64,000 bases of DNA from Runella slithyformis DSM 19594 (lineage in GTDB: Bacteria > Bacteroidota > Bacteroidia > Cytophagales > Spirosomataceae). The notes beneath the pieces are model-generated. The model ran no database searches and was not told where the DNA came from. It worked only from the letters and a program-made list of their open reading frames with translations. The stretch spans positions 5,283,001-5,347,000 of the forward strand of contig NC_015703.1 in assembly GCF_000218895.1 (NCBI RefSeq), written 5' to 3'. Both the position numbers and the translations under genes were made by a program. Within the stretch, counting starts at the first letter, position 1. Each line of letters starts with the position of its first letter. Of the stretch, positions 1-8,419 are shown piece after piece.

Positions 1-194
1 TAGGGGAAAATAGAAAAAATAAACTTACCCTTTAACAGTAAAACATGAATAACATTCCATATCACAGGCAAAACATTTATACAGCTTACAATATTACATT
101 TTTCATAAAAAAATAATAGTATCAATTATGAGTCATAAGTATCTATTTATCAAGATTCTATAATAAAATAAATCAAGTTTTACTTTAATAACAA

Positions 195-1007
195 ATGAAC
201 GAAAAAGTACAAATAGAGGCTGCTTGGAATAACAGAGAATTGGCAAAAGAGCCATCAGTAATTCAGGCGATTGAGAACGTCATTGACGCACTTAATGCAG
301 GTAGCATTCGCGTTGCAGAACCGACAGAAGAAGGTTGGGTTGTAAATGACTGGATAAAAAAAGCCATTCTCCTTTATTTCCCTATAAGACAAATGGAACT
401 AAAGGAAATAGGTATCTTTGAATACCACGACAAAATGAAACTAAAGACGGGGTACAAAGCCTCGGGAGTGCGGGTAGTGCCGCCTGCAGTAGCAAGACAC
501 GGTGCGTACTTAGCAAAAGGAGTGATACTCATGCCATCCTATGTCAACATAGGAGCTTACGTAGACGAGGGAACAATGGTCGATACCTGGGCTACAGTGG
601 GAAGCTGCGCACAAATAGGAAAACATGTACACTTAAGTGGAGGCGTTGGAATAGGAGGGGTTCTGGAGCCGCCACAGGCAGCTCCGGTCATCATCGAAGA
701 CGGAGCCTTCATAGGTTCACGCTGCATTGTAGTCGAAGGGGCTCACATTGGAAAACGAGCAGTACTGGGAGCGGGGGTCACTATAACAGGAAGTTCAAAA
801 ATCCTGGACGTTACGGGTGACGAAGTAATCGAATATAAAGGATACGTTCCCGACGACTGTGTTGTTATTCCCGGAAGTTATCCAAAATCTTTTCCGGCAG
901 GCACTTTTCACGTTCCATGCGCTTTGATCATAGGAAAAAGAAAACCAAGTACTGATCTAAAGACATCACTTAATGATGCCCTCCGAGAGAACAATGTAGC
1001 TGTCTAA
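195..1007 (+). CDS. dapD: 2,3,4,5-tetrahydropyridine-2,6-dicarboxylate N-succinyltransferase
   Basis: Cytosolic enzyme that transfers succinyl from succinyl-CoA to tetrahydrodipicolinate in the succinylase branch of diaminopimelate/lysine synthesis, supplying meso-DAP for peptidoglycan. The 270-residue length is normal for DapD. An N-terminal helical domain (about 1-95) is followed by a left-handed beta-helix made of hexapeptide repeats (about 100-230); the glycine-rich stretch LSGGVGIGGVLEP lies at residues 147-159. It starts at ATG with an A-rich leader and no clear Shine-Dalgarno site, as is common in Bacteroidota. It stands alone and is followed by a strong hairpin terminator, so it is probably monocistronic. 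Confidence 0.96.
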   Translation: MNEKVQIEAAWNNRELAKEPSVIQAIENVIDALNAGSIRVAEPTEEGWVVNDWIKKAILLYFPIRQMELKEIGIFEYHDKMKLKTGYKASGVRVVPPAVARHGAYLAKGVILMPSYVNIGAYVDEGTMVDTWATVGSCAQIGKHVHLSGGVGIGGVLEPPQAAPVIIEDGAFIGSRCIVVEGAHIGKRAVLGAGVTITGSSKILDVTGDEVIEYKGYVPDDCVVIPGSYPKSFPAGTFHVPCALIIGKRKPSTDLKTSLNDALRENNVAV

Positions 1008-1030
1008 GCATAACACACATAATACGAAAC

Positions 1031-1061
1031 AAAAAAGCCACTTTAAATAAGTGGCTTTTTT
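1031..1061 (+). terminator. Rho-independent terminator after dapD
   Basis: Perfect inverted repeat: AAAAAAGCCACTT and its complement around a five-base loop, ending in a run of T. It begins 24 bases after the dapD stop. The A-run on the 5' side would also let it work on the opposite strand. Confidence 0.85.
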
Positions 1062-1234
1062 ACGTGCTTAACTTTACCCCATAAAATTACTGTCTTATCG
1101 GAAAAACCGACTTCAGCAAATCACAAATCCTCGAACAAGGCTCGGCTTACATACTCCGCAAGCTGTCTGTTATAATTTTGGTCAATTCTTTGTGCTTCTC
1201 TGTTTGACTGATACAAAGGTAATGCAGAGTTACT

Positions 1235-1533
1235 GTAAACTCCAAACAAAAAGACAATTATTTACAAATAATTACATAATACAATTTACAGACAAACTAT
1301 AGGTGACAATTTATAAAAAAGGACCGTTTAAATGCTTAAAGTCCAGATAATCAACAAATAATAGCGTTTACAATGTTTACAAATAGACTATAATTTGTTA
1401 CAAATGTAAATAATAACCATAAACACAACTGTTTACTTAAGTTATTTATGTAAACTATAAAAATTTACATTGTGAATAAATTTTTTAATTATGTAAACAT
1501 TTGTATGTTTGCACAATTAAATTCACCGTTTAC
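1235..1533. promoter_or_regulatory. Cluster of GTTTAC/GTAAAC words upstream of the HTH regulator
   Basis: In this A+T-rich, gene-free stretch (1062-1536) the hexamer GTTTAC or its complement occurs at 1235, 1366, 1375, 1431, 1450, 1493 and 1528, with several near matches (TTTACA at 1261, 1285, 1464). Some copies carry the fuller form TGTTTACA/TGTAAACA, which is itself an inverted repeat. The last two copies flank the promoter of the HTH gene. The likely reading is an array of operator sites for that regulator, that is autoregulation; this is inference from position and repetition only. Confidence 0.45.
1504..1511 (+). promoter_or_regulatory. Bacteroidota -7 promoter element of the HTH regulator gene
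   Basis: TATGTTTG matches the TAnnTTTG element exactly and is followed by C. No good -33 TTG lies at normal spacing. Transcription would start near 1516-1520, so the in-frame TTG at 1501 cannot be the start codon and the ATG at 1537 is chosen. Confidence 0.5.
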
Positions 1534-1536
1534 AAC

Positions 1537-2061
1537 ATGGCAACCTTTTCAGATTTTACAGACCTTCGATACTTAAAGAATAATAAGATTCGCGTCATTC
1601 TTCATCAGAATAACATGAATGCTTCCCAGTTTGCTGATGCCATCAAGGTTCAGCGTTCCACTATTTCACATATCTTAGCCTATCGTAATCGACCCAGTCA
1701 TGACATATTGGAAAAGATTGTCGCCTGGAATGAAAAATACAATTTGGATTGGTTTCGTACTCAATCGCCTGAAGAGGCTCAAATAATAACACAACTAATT
1801 GAAAATCAGGGATACGGAGGGGCCAAAGTCAGTAATGTAACGACGCCTGAATTGCGCGAAAAAAATTACTCCCACAAGCTATCCGGTTCATCCGATTCTA
1901 GAGCGGTTCAAATTAAGCCTGAGGTAAGCAGTCCCAATCATTCCCAGGAACCTTTGAAACCGCGTCGTGCAGTACTCATAACAATTGTTTATGACGATGG
2001 AAGCTCTCAAGTAATTCCTGTTGATCCCAATTCTAAATTCAACCAATTTTTGGGTCAATAA
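1537..2061 (+). CDS. Helix-turn-helix (Cro/CI, XRE-type) transcriptional regulator
   Basis: A DNA-binding regulator of about 174 residues. Residues 14-65 form a Cro/CI-type helix-turn-helix: the segment ASQFADAIKVQRSTISHIL is the recognition unit and RPSHDILEKI the next helix. A polar, low-complexity linker (about 80-140) leads to a short conserved-looking tail rich in V, I and acidic residues (VLITIVYDDGSSQVIP), a tail plan I associate with Bacteroidota XRE proteins. The ATG start is set by the promoter overlapping the earlier in-frame TTG. The repeated GTTTAC words just upstream suggest autoregulation. Target genes are unknown; no phage or toxin-antitoxin genes are next to it. Confidence 0.8.
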   Translation: MATFSDFTDLRYLKNNKIRVILHQNNMNASQFADAIKVQRSTISHILAYRNRPSHDILEKIVAWNEKYNLDWFRTQSPEEAQIITQLIENQGYGGAKVSNVTTPELREKNYSHKLSGSSDSRAVQIKPEVSSPNHSQEPLKPRRAVLITIVYDDGSSQVIPVDPNSKFNQFLGQ

Positions 2062-2252
2062 AAATGGGTCTGATTGATCATGCTATTCTCAAAGTGCACG
2101 ATGATATTATTCATGATAATGATTATTCCCTACTTTGTTTATAATATTTATCTATTTAATATACTAAATATAGTTTATTAAAGATGTAGATTTAGTCAAG
2201 TATTTGGACTCTTACTTTGCTAAGATTTATTATAAAGGACAAAAGGGGAGGG

Positions 2253-2317
2253 TTTAGCGTATCGTCTTCTTATCCCTAAATAAAAGGATATTTTTCAGGG
2301 ATAAGAAGACGCTAAAG
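2253..2317. repeat. Long inverted repeat (hairpin with bulge)
   Basis: The arms GTCTTCTTATCCCT (2264-2277) and AGGGATAAGAAGAC (2297-2310) are perfect complements around a 19-base loop. A second six-base pairing (TTTAGC 2253-2258 with GCTAAA 2311-2316) continues the stem after a five-base bulge on the left side. There is no T-run of terminator type. It could be a structured RNA, a distal end for the HTH transcript, or a mobile-element remnant. Confidence 0.6.
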
Positions 2318-2450
2318 TTCCACTATTTTGATCAAGTGCAAGAACAACGGCAAGTTGCTGAGTATAACCAAGTCTTCGTTTAACTCAGGAACCTCATCTT
2401 TGACATTATCTTTGACATTTTAACTGAGTGTTGGGGCATTAATACACCCG

Positions 2451-2497
2451 CGGTTCTGAATCATCTTACGCTCGATGCAAGGGTTGATTCAGAACCG
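2451..2497. repeat. 13-bp perfect inverted repeat
   Basis: CGGTTCTGAATCA at 2451-2463 is repeated inverted at 2485-2497, with a 21-base spacer. No T-run follows. The size and spacing would suit a protein-binding site or an RNA hairpin. Confidence 0.55.
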
Positions 2498-2635
2498 GTT
2501 AACACAGTACTTTTTACACTTATAATCAGTTAATTCAGTTTATATTGATTTACCGGTAGGGCAGGCCCACGACAGCTCGTAAAAAATTCATTTATCCAAG
2601 CAACAGGGCCATATACTTTATACTTTACCCCAATC

Positions 2636-2725
2636 GTGAAACGTTTTCACATACACAACATTCTGTATGTTAACACAATAGAAATGAATGTTTCACAAAA
2701 TTTTCACACTGTTCCACGTGAATAT
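2636..2725. promoter_or_regulatory. parS-like cluster
   Basis: Within 90 bases there is GTGAAACGTTTTCAC (2636-2650, near-palindrome), TGTTTCAC (2689-2696), TTTTCAC (2701-2707) and TGTTCCACGTGAATAT (2710-2725). The last matches 13 of 16 positions of the ParB site consensus TGTTnCACGTGAAACA; only the last three bases differ. No parA or parB gene is in the window, so this is a candidate only. Confidence 0.3.
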
Positions 2726-2776
2726 GATAAATATCTGGTAATCAGCTTTTAAAAAAACAGTGCATAAATGAGGTAA

Positions 2777-3403
2777 TTACCATGAAATACGATTGGAGGT
2801 ATGCAACTGACGCGCCTGAAGAGATCTCAATAATTGAGGATATTTATAATTCAATTTGTAAAATGCCTGAGATTCTATCTGTATAATTTCTGATAAAATA
2901 CCGAGACTGTTGGTTGGAATCAAAACTTCATGACGGGCAAGCGGAATGTTATGACTGTTGATTGTCGAACACACAGCATGTAAGCACTCAATGTCTTTGT
3001 ATTCAAAGCGTCCGACGTACATCAGTAATTGTGTGCCAATCTCATCTTTGTCATTCAGGATATTTAAATTGATGGCTAAGATTGAATTCATGAAATATGA
3101 GGCAATACCTTTTTGAATACCTTCTAAAGAGCGAATAACTACTTTCCCGTCGGCATAAATGGTCACAATATCCTTTACAATACGCTTTTGGCTCTCACAG
3201 AGCGAATATCTTTCATATTTACCACAGAGATGTCTTACATTACTGTTTTGCCCTATAATCAATTCTTCAGGGGAATTCTCCAGTGATTTTTCCAATTCGG
3301 CTGCATTCTGTAAATATTCCTGAATATCGTTCGGCATGGGCAGCTGCTGACGGCGGGGTTTCAGCTTAGGAACTTTTTTAGAGGTAAAAAGGTCATTTTT
3401 CAT
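2777..3403 (-). CDS. Hypothetical protein, 208 residues
   Basis: I do not recognise this family. The N-terminal 25 residues are basic and proline-rich (KKVPKLKPRRQQLPMP), followed by a helical segment (about 26-45) and a mixed alpha/beta region. There is no signal peptide or membrane segment, so it is probably cytoplasmic. A lysine/arginine-rich start and a mid-region of alternating hydrophobic strands would fit a nucleic-acid-associated protein, but that is a guess. It has a plausible own promoter (3452-3483) with a tandem repeat and lies next to the parS-like cluster. The upstream gene on the same strand is far away, so it is probably monocistronic. Confidence 0.7.
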   Translation of the reverse strand: MKNDLFTSKKVPKLKPRRQQLPMPNDIQEYLQNAAELEKSLENSPEELIIGQNSNVRHLCGKYERYSLCESQKRIVKDIVTIYADGKVVIRSLEGIQKGIASYFMNSILAINLNILNDKDEIGTQLLMYVGRFEYKDIECLHAVCSTINSHNIPLARHEVLIPTNSLGILSEIIQIESQAFYKLNYKYPQLLRSLQARQLHTSNRISW

Positions 3404-3431
3404 AGGTAGGTTGGTTTTAACGCAGGTAAAG

Positions 3432-3460
3432 GCATTTAAATATACTGCATTTAAATATAC
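3432..3460. repeat. 14-bp tandem direct repeat upstream of the hypothetical gene
   Basis: GCATTTAAATATAC occurs at 3432-3445 and again at 3447-3460, one base apart. The right copy contains the -7 element of the minus-strand promoter and the left copy lies where transcription would begin, so a regulator binding both copies could control initiation. Confidence 0.55.
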
Positions 3461-3483
3461 ATCCTATCTAAAATTGTACCAAA
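3452..3483 (-). promoter_or_regulatory. Likely promoter of the 2777-3403 gene
   Basis: Read on the minus strand: TTTG (3483-3480), 20 bases, then TATATTTA (3459-3452), close to the Bacteroidota TTTG-N(17-23)-TAnnTTTG pattern. The start of transcription would be about 40 bases before the ATG. Confidence 0.4.
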
Positions 3484-3562
3484 TATCCCTTTTAATTAAA
3501 ACTATAGCCATTTGCCGTAAAACAAATGTTATATAATTTACATTATGTTAAATAAAACACTT

Positions 3563-3597
3563 AAAAATGAAGGATGAGTATATCATCCTTCATTTTT
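3563..3597 (-). terminator. Terminator after the TPR protein gene
   Basis: AAAAATGAAGGATGA and its exact complement pair around a five-base loop, directly beyond the stop codon at 3599. T-runs on both strands make it potentially bidirectional. Confidence 0.85.
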
Positions 3598-3598
3598 A

Positions 3599-5038
3599 TT
3601 ACTTGGCTTCCTCGCAGACTATTTTCTTACCTTCAAATTCTTTCAGTATAACATCCAATTGTTTTAGGATTTCAACAACGGCTTCCTCCTCCTTGATAGC
3701 TTTTGCTTTTGTGAAATAAGGCATTGATTGCTTAAACTTGCCACACACCTTAGGTTCAATATCTTTCCCTTTGGCATTATATTCTTTCATATCCATAGCG
3801 TCAACTTCTTTTTTCATTTCAACAGCTTCGTTGAAAAAAAACACACCCATATTGTAAAGCGCATCATAGTTATTTGGATCCGAGGCCAACGCTCTGCCAT
3901 AGGCGGATTTAGCAGCTTCACGAGCTTTCATAAGCTTGCCGTTCAAATCTGCTATTTTAGCATTTGTATCGCCCAATTTGGCGATTTCTTCTTTCGTCTT
4001 AGCCAATTCAGCCTTTGCTTCTTCCAAAACAACTTTATTTTCTTTCTGCTTTGTTTCTACTTCAGCCCTTTGACGTTTCAAATCAGCATTTTTCGGCTGC
4101 TTGACAATCAAACCTGAAATACGCTTGATCTCATCTGAAAAAACTTTGTCAGTTTCTTCCGCTTCTTTAATTTTACGATCAACACTTCCGGTTTTTTTAG
4201 AGGCTTCAGCAAGCTTTTTTATTTCAGCCGTCAACTGATTAACCTCATTATCGTTCAGAATACCAAGATTAAGGGCATATTGAGCGTTTTTAGGATCTAA
4301 GGTGATTAACTCATCCAACGCTACTTTCGCTTCGTCAAGACGCTGAGTGTCTAATAATACGTTTACCCTTTCTGCTTTAAACGCGGTTTTATTTTCAGGT
4401 AAAATCTGCATCCCTTTATCCAGAATGGTCAGGGCTTTATCATTTTTCTTTTCAATACGATACAACTGAGCCAACAAAGCAAAGTTTCCGGCATCCCTCC
4501 CTCCTTTTTCAATGTATTGCTCCATCATGGTAGCTGCAATATCATTTTTTTGGCTTTGCATGGCACTGTATGCACCATAAAGGGGCGCCAACGTATCTTT
4601 TGGATTTACTTCCTGAGCAATGTTAAAGAATTTAATTGCCTCATCGTATTTTTTCGTTTGGAACTTTTCAGCTCCCTGCTTAACCAATGCAGTCCCCAAG
4701 TTTGTACCTGTATCGTCAGTTCCTCCTGATAAATATTTTTGGGCGTCTTTAGTCACTTTCCCCGGCTTTGCCGCATCTACTTCTACCGCTTTTTTAAATG
4801 ACTCATACGCTACAAGTGCGGCACTTGAATCCATATCAGTATATAAACGGGCGATTTCATCATACAATTTACCGCGATCCAACCAAGTACTTGATTTGGC
4901 ACCGGCTTTTGGATCTGTAATTGCTTTGTCGCTTTTCTCTTTTTCTTTCTTTTTCTGTTCCAGTAGTATTTTGTCTATCTGAGAAAAGGCAGAAAGGGCA
5001 AAAAAACTAAAAGCAGATGTTACGATCAACTTTTTCAT
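3599..5038 (-). CDS. Secreted TPR-repeat protein with central coiled coil
   Basis: A 479-residue exported protein. Residues 1-19 (KKLIVTSAFSFFALSAFSQ) are a typical signal peptide with no lipobox cysteine, so it is probably periplasmic. TPR-type helical repeats cover about 45-245 and resume at about 385-410. Between them lies a lysine/glutamate-rich segment (about 265-375) with strong heptad character, likely a long coiled coil. TPR scaffolds of this type mediate protein contacts; no enzymatic motif is visible. It is separated from gyrA upstream by about 157 bases and ends in a strong terminator, so it is probably transcribed alone. The specific role is unknown. Confidence 0.85.
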   Translation of the reverse strand: MKKLIVTSAFSFFALSAFSQIDKILLEQKKKEKEKSDKAITDPKAGAKSSTWLDRGKLYDEIARLYTDMDSSAALVAYESFKKAVEVDAAKPGKVTKDAQKYLSGGTDDTGTNLGTALVKQGAEKFQTKKYDEAIKFFNIAQEVNPKDTLAPLYGAYSAMQSQKNDIAATMMEQYIEKGGRDAGNFALLAQLYRIEKKNDKALTILDKGMQILPENKTAFKAERVNVLLDTQRLDEAKVALDELITLDPKNAQYALNLGILNDNEVNQLTAEIKKLAEASKKTGSVDRKIKEAEETDKVFSDEIKRISGLIVKQPKNADLKRQRAEVETKQKENKVVLEEAKAELAKTKEEIAKLGDTNAKIADLNGKLMKAREAAKSAYGRALASDPNNYDALYNMGVFFFNEAVEMKKEVDAMDMKEYNAKGKDIEPKVCGKFKQSMPYFTKAKAIKEEEAVVEILKQLDVILKEFEGKKIVCEEAK

Positions 5039-5195
5039 TTTGAGGTACGTTATAAAGTTTAAAATTTGAGTAAAAAAACGTGATTATAATTAACTTATTG
5101 TAGATTGATTGGATTTATTAATGGAAATAAGTAAGCAAATAATAGGTATTAAATAGAATTAATAGCTATTATTTACCTACTCATACCCAAAAAAA

Positions 5196-7718
5196 CTATG
5201 CCATCTGGGATTTGATCTGGGTTTCAGGAGCAACATTATTTTCTTCTCCATTCCCTTCAACAACTTCTTCTTCGGATTCTATTCGGGTGACGGAAGATAT
5301 TTCGTCCCCTTCATTTAACTTTATCAATCGAACGCCCTGTGTGTTCCGTCCGGCAACACGAATTTCGGTCACTGACATACGAATGGCAATACCCGATTTA
5401 TTGATAATCATTAAATCATCGCTGTCTGATACCTCTTTGATGGCTACCAAACTACCGACTTTCTCCGTAATATTCAGGGTAGTTACTCCTTTAGCGCCCC
5501 GGTTAGTTTCGCGGTAGTCTTCAATTTGAGAACGTTTTCCATAGCCATTTTCTGAAACAACCATCAACTGTTTTTCCAAGTTGCTGACACACAGCATTCC
5601 TATAGCTTTGTTTGAGGTTCCTTCTTCACCTAGTTCGATGCCTTTTACTCCGGCAGCCGTACGACCCATAGGACGTACCCGACTTTCATGGAATCGTACA
5701 GCTTTCCCTTCTTTTGAAGCAATGATGATCTGATTGTCACCATTGGTCAATGCTACATCTAGCAGTCGATCTCCTTCATTGATGGTAATAGCCGCAATAC
5801 CATTTGCTCTTGGCCTTGAATACGCTTCCAACAGGGTTTTCTTAATGGTTCCCTCTTCGGTACACATGATGATATAATTATTGTTGATATAATCAGCATC
5901 ACTCAGTGTCCGTACATTTATCACGGCTCGTACTTTGTCACCTGATTCAATATTGATCAGGTTTTGAATGGGTCGACCTTTTGCCGTTTTAGACCCTTCA
6001 GGGATCTCATATACTTTGAGCCAGAATAACTTACCGAATTCGGTAAAAATCAATAAATAATTCAGCATAGTTGCTGAGAATAAATGTTCAGTAAAGTCGT
6101 CGTCTTTGGTGGTAACTCCCCTTGAACCAACTCCTCCCCTGCCCTGTGTACGGTATTCGCCGATCGGTGTACGTTTTACATAGCCCTGATGCGAAATAGT
6201 AATCAACATCTCTTCATCCGCAATCATGTCCTCGTCCGCAAATTCTTCCGCTGCGTACTCAATTTTTGAACGACGAGCATCACCGTAGCGAGCTCTCAAA
6301 TCTGTAAGCTCGTCTTTGATGATTTGAAGTTTACGGCTTTCGTTACCCAAAATATCCTGTAAATCAGCAATAAACTTCATGAGTTCATCATATTCAGCAA
6401 TGATCTTGTCACGCTCCATTCCGGTCAAACGCTGCAAACGCATATCCAGAATGGCACGGGCTTGAGGTTCGCTCAGGCTGAATTGCTCAACAAGTCCGTT
6501 ACGGGCAGTCTCAGGATCACGGGCACTGCGAATAAGTTTAATGACCGCATCTAAGTTATCCAGTGCAATAAGGAGTCCCTGTAATATGTGTGCCCGTTTT
6601 TCTGCCTCCCGCAAGTCATATTGAGTCCGACGTGTAATGACCTCTACCCGGTGCTCAACATAGTACTTTATCAGGTCTTTCAGGTTCAGCAACGCCGGAC
6701 GTCCTTTAACCAAAGCAACGTTGTTAATGCTGAACGATGATTGCAGCGGCGTAAATTTGTAGAGGTGGTTAAGAACAATATTGGGAATACTGTCTTTTTT
6801 TAACTCAAATACAATCCGGATGCCGTCACGGTCAGATTCATCGCGAATCGCCGAAATACCGTCCAAACGCTTATCATTGACCATGTCGGCGATCCGCTTG
6901 ATCATATCTGCTTTATTGACCATGTACGGAATCTCCGTAATCACAATTTGCTCCCGGCCTGTACGAGTTTGTTCAAAAGTAGCGACAGCACGCATGATCA
7001 CCCTGCCTCGTCCGGTCTCATAAGCAGATCTAACGCCTTGATAACCATAGATAACAGCTCCGGTGGGAAAATCAGGTGCTTTGACATACTGAATCAATTC
7101 CTGAATAGTGATCTCATTATTTTCAATGTATGCAATGGTTCCATCAATGACCTCAGTGAGATTATGCGGAGCCATGTTTGTGGCCATTCCAACGGCAATA
7201 CCTGATGAACCGTTTAAAAGCAGATTGGGTAATTTTGCAGGCAATACAGTTGGTTCTTCGTCCGAATCATCATAATTTGGCTGAAAATTGACTGTCTCTT
7301 TATTGATATCCTGGAGCATTTCTTCCGCAATCCTTTTTAGCCTGGATTCGGTATAACGCATTGCTGCCGGAGAGTCTCCGTCCAATGATCCGAAGTTTCC
7401 CTGACCATCAATCAGCATGTATCGAAGCGACCAAGGCTGCGCCATACGAACCATGGTGTCATAAATAGACGCATCTCCGTGGGGGTGGTACTTGGCCATC
7501 ACGTCTCCGACGGTACGTGCAGATTTTTTATAAGGGCGATTGTGCAAAAAGCCCGATTCAAACATTGTATAAAGCACCCGACGGTGAACAGGTTTCAATC
7601 CATCGCGAGCATCAGGGAGTGCACGAGAAATAATGACAGACATTGAATAATCAATGTAAGCCGTACGCATCTCTTCCTCAATATTAATGGGGATAATATT
7701 ACCGGTGTTTTCTGACAT
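5196..7718 (-). CDS. gyrA: DNA gyrase subunit A
   Basis: The breakage-reunion subunit of gyrase, which introduces negative supercoils together with GyrB. About 840 residues, normal for the family. The start is taken at the ATG of MSENTGN, two codons inside the longest frame, because it puts the catalytic tyrosine ([10 protein letters not shown]) at Tyr122, the E. coli position. The C-terminal half (about 500-800) carries the repeated beta-pinwheel blades, including a GyrA-box-like [10 protein letters not shown] in place of the usual QRRGGKG. In the quinolone-resistance region the sequence is [11 protein letters not shown]: Ala at position 83 and Ser at 84, with Asp87 kept. A good promoter lies just upstream. 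Confidence 0.96.
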   Translation of the reverse strand: MSENTGNIIPINIEEEMRTAYIDYSMSVIISRALPDARDGLKPVHRRVLYTMFESGFLHNRPYKKSARTVGDVMAKYHPHGDASIYDTMVRMAQPWSLRYMLIDGQGNFGSLDGDSPAAMRYTESRLKRIAEEMLQDINKETVNFQPNYDDSDEEPTVLPAKLPNLLLNGSSGIAVGMATNMAPHNLTEVIDGTIAYIENNEITIQELIQYVKAPDFPTGAVIYGYQGVRSAYETGRGRVIMRAVATFEQTRTGREQIVITEIPYMVNKADMIKRIADMVNDKRLDGISAIRDESDRDGIRIVFELKKDSIPNIVLNHLYKFTPLQSSFSINNVALVKGRPALLNLKDLIKYYVEHRVEVITRRTQYDLREAEKRAHILQGLLIALDNLDAVIKLIRSARDPETARNGLVEQFSLSEPQARAILDMRLQRLTGMERDKIIAEYDELMKFIADLQDILGNESRKLQIIKDELTDLRARYGDARRSKIEYAAEEFADEDMIADEEMLITISHQGYVKRTPIGEYRTQGRGGVGSRGVTTKDDDFTEHLFSATMLNYLLIFTEFGKLFWLKVYEIPEGSKTAKGRPIQNLINIESGDKVRAVINVRTLSDADYINNNYIIMCTEEGTIKKTLLEAYSRPRANGIAAITINEGDRLLDVALTNGDNQIIIASKEGKAVRFHESRVRPMGRTAAGVKGIELGEEGTSNKAIGMLCVSNLEKQLMVVSENGYGKRSQIEDYRETNRGAKGVTTLNITEKVGSLVAIKEVSDSDDLMIINKSGIAIRMSVTEIRVAGRNTQGVRLIKLNEGDEISSVTRIESEEEVVEGNGEENNVAPETQIKSQMA

Positions 7719-7742
7719 AAACAAAAATTAAATGCTTTTGTA

Positions 7743-7775
7743 CAAAAATACACCAAATACTTTATAATGGCAAAA
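7743..7775 (-). promoter_or_regulatory. Promoter of gyrA
   Basis: Minus strand: TTTTG (7775-7771), 20 bases, TATTTTTG (7750-7743). Both elements and the spacing match the Bacteroidota consensus. Transcription should begin about 20 bases before the gyrA ATG. Confidence 0.65.
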
Positions 7776-8003
7776 CTAGCTCCGCTTACGCCGTTTTTCA
7801 TTTGCCTGCTCCCGTTTTTCGGCTGCGGTCCTTGGTTTTCCAAAGACATGAGGTTTCGGAAATGTGCCCCTGCCCCGCACAATTTGGCCGCCATGACTAT
7901 GTTCGTGACGCACTTTACAGCCTTTGATCGGACATTGACGATACCAGCACCCTCCTACTCCTACACATATCAAAACCCACAAAATCGGCAGTTTCTTTAA
8001 CAT
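7776..8003 (-). CDS. Small putative lipoprotein
   Basis: A 75-residue product. Residues 1-19 look like a lipoprotein signal (LKKLPILWVLICVGVGGC) with Cys19 as the lipid-bearing residue, followed by a short Cys-containing region (WYRQCPIKGC), a His-rich patch (HEHSHGG) and a very basic C-terminal tail (KREQANEKRRKRS). Its stop abuts the -33 element of the gyrA promoter. Overlapping frames on both strands look less protein-like. Function is unknown; the signal peptide is the main reason to believe it. Confidence 0.5.
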   Translation of the reverse strand: MLKKLPILWVLICVGVGGCWYRQCPIKGCKVRHEHSHGGQIVRGRGTFPKPHVFGKPRTAAEKREQANEKRRKRS

Positions 8004-8090
8004 TTTAGAATGCTTTATAAACCAACAATCATTAAGCTAAGTGAAAGTACGAACTATTGAATAATAGTTCATTAAGAAGCACAAAAAGAA

Positions 8091-8116
8091 AAAGCCGACA
8101 CTTTCGTATCGGCTTT
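8091..8116 (-). terminator. Terminator of the tRNA-Thr pair
   Basis: AAAGCCGA (8091-8098) pairs with TCGGCTTT (8109-8116); on the minus strand a T-rich run follows the stem. It lies directly downstream of the second tRNA gene in transcription order. Confidence 0.7.
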
Positions 8117-8118
8117 AG

Positions 8119-8191
8119 AGCCCCCAGCCGGGATCAAACCAGCGACCTACTGATTACAAGTCAGTTGCTCTATCAGCTGAGCTATGGAGGC
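8119..8191 (-). tRNA. tRNA-Thr (anticodon TGT), second copy
   Basis: A 73-base cloverleaf on the minus strand. The acceptor stem pairs GCCTCCA with TGGGGGC (one G-T pair), the D arm contains AGCTCAGCTGATAGAGC, the anticodon loop is CTTGTAA giving anticodon TGT, and the T arm has GGTTTGATCC. The 3' CCA is not encoded. Identical to the copy at 8232-8304. Confidence 0.95.
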
Positions 8192-8231
8192 TTGTTTCTA
8201 TTTAGTTAAAGTGCAAATAGTAACACTTTAG

Positions 8232-8304
8232 AGCCCCCAGCCGGGATCAAACCAGCGACCTACTGATTACAAGTCAGTTGCTCTATCAGCTGAGCTATGG
8301 AGGC
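8232..8304 (-). tRNA. tRNA-Thr (anticodon TGT), first copy
   Basis: Identical in all 73 bases to the copy at 8119-8191, which follows it after a 40-base spacer; both are probably on one transcript from the promoter at 8372-8402. The duplicated block extends a few bases beyond the 3' end (CTTTAGAG on the plus strand in both), consistent with a recent tandem duplication or gene conversion. Confidence 0.95.
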
Positions 8305-8371
8305 AAGCAGTTTCACGAACAAATAAGGATTTTGCAAATTGTAACTTGCATCATTTTCATTTTTCGTGGTG

Positions 8372-8402
8372 CAAAAATAGTATAATATACTGCTTTACAC
8401 AA
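8372..8402 (-). promoter_or_regulatory. Promoter of the tRNA-Thr pair
   Basis: Minus strand: TTG (8402-8400), 20 bases, TATTTTTG (8379-8372) followed by C. This is a near-ideal Bacteroidota promoter about 70 bases before the first tRNA. Confidence 0.65.
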
Positions 8403-8419
8403 GTTTCAAACGATTTTTT

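Larger units (their letters stand above)
2062..2776. other. Gene-free stretch with inverted repeats and parS-like words
   Basis: No convincing gene is found in about 715 bases. It holds two long inverted repeats, a 12-base tandem duplication (ATCTTTGACATT at 2396-2407 and 2408-2419), and a cluster of GTGAAA/TTTCAC words near its right end, each listed separately. Confidence 0.5.

Noticed and set aside
3728-4117. A 129-residue plus-strand frame opposite the TPR gene
   Set aside because: Phenylalanine-rich mirror of the lysine/glutamate-rich coiled coil; a shadow.
7595-7894. A 99-residue frame on the minus strand overlapping the gyrA start
   Set aside because: It overlaps the N-terminus of gyrA and its promoter and has no protein-like features; a shadow frame.
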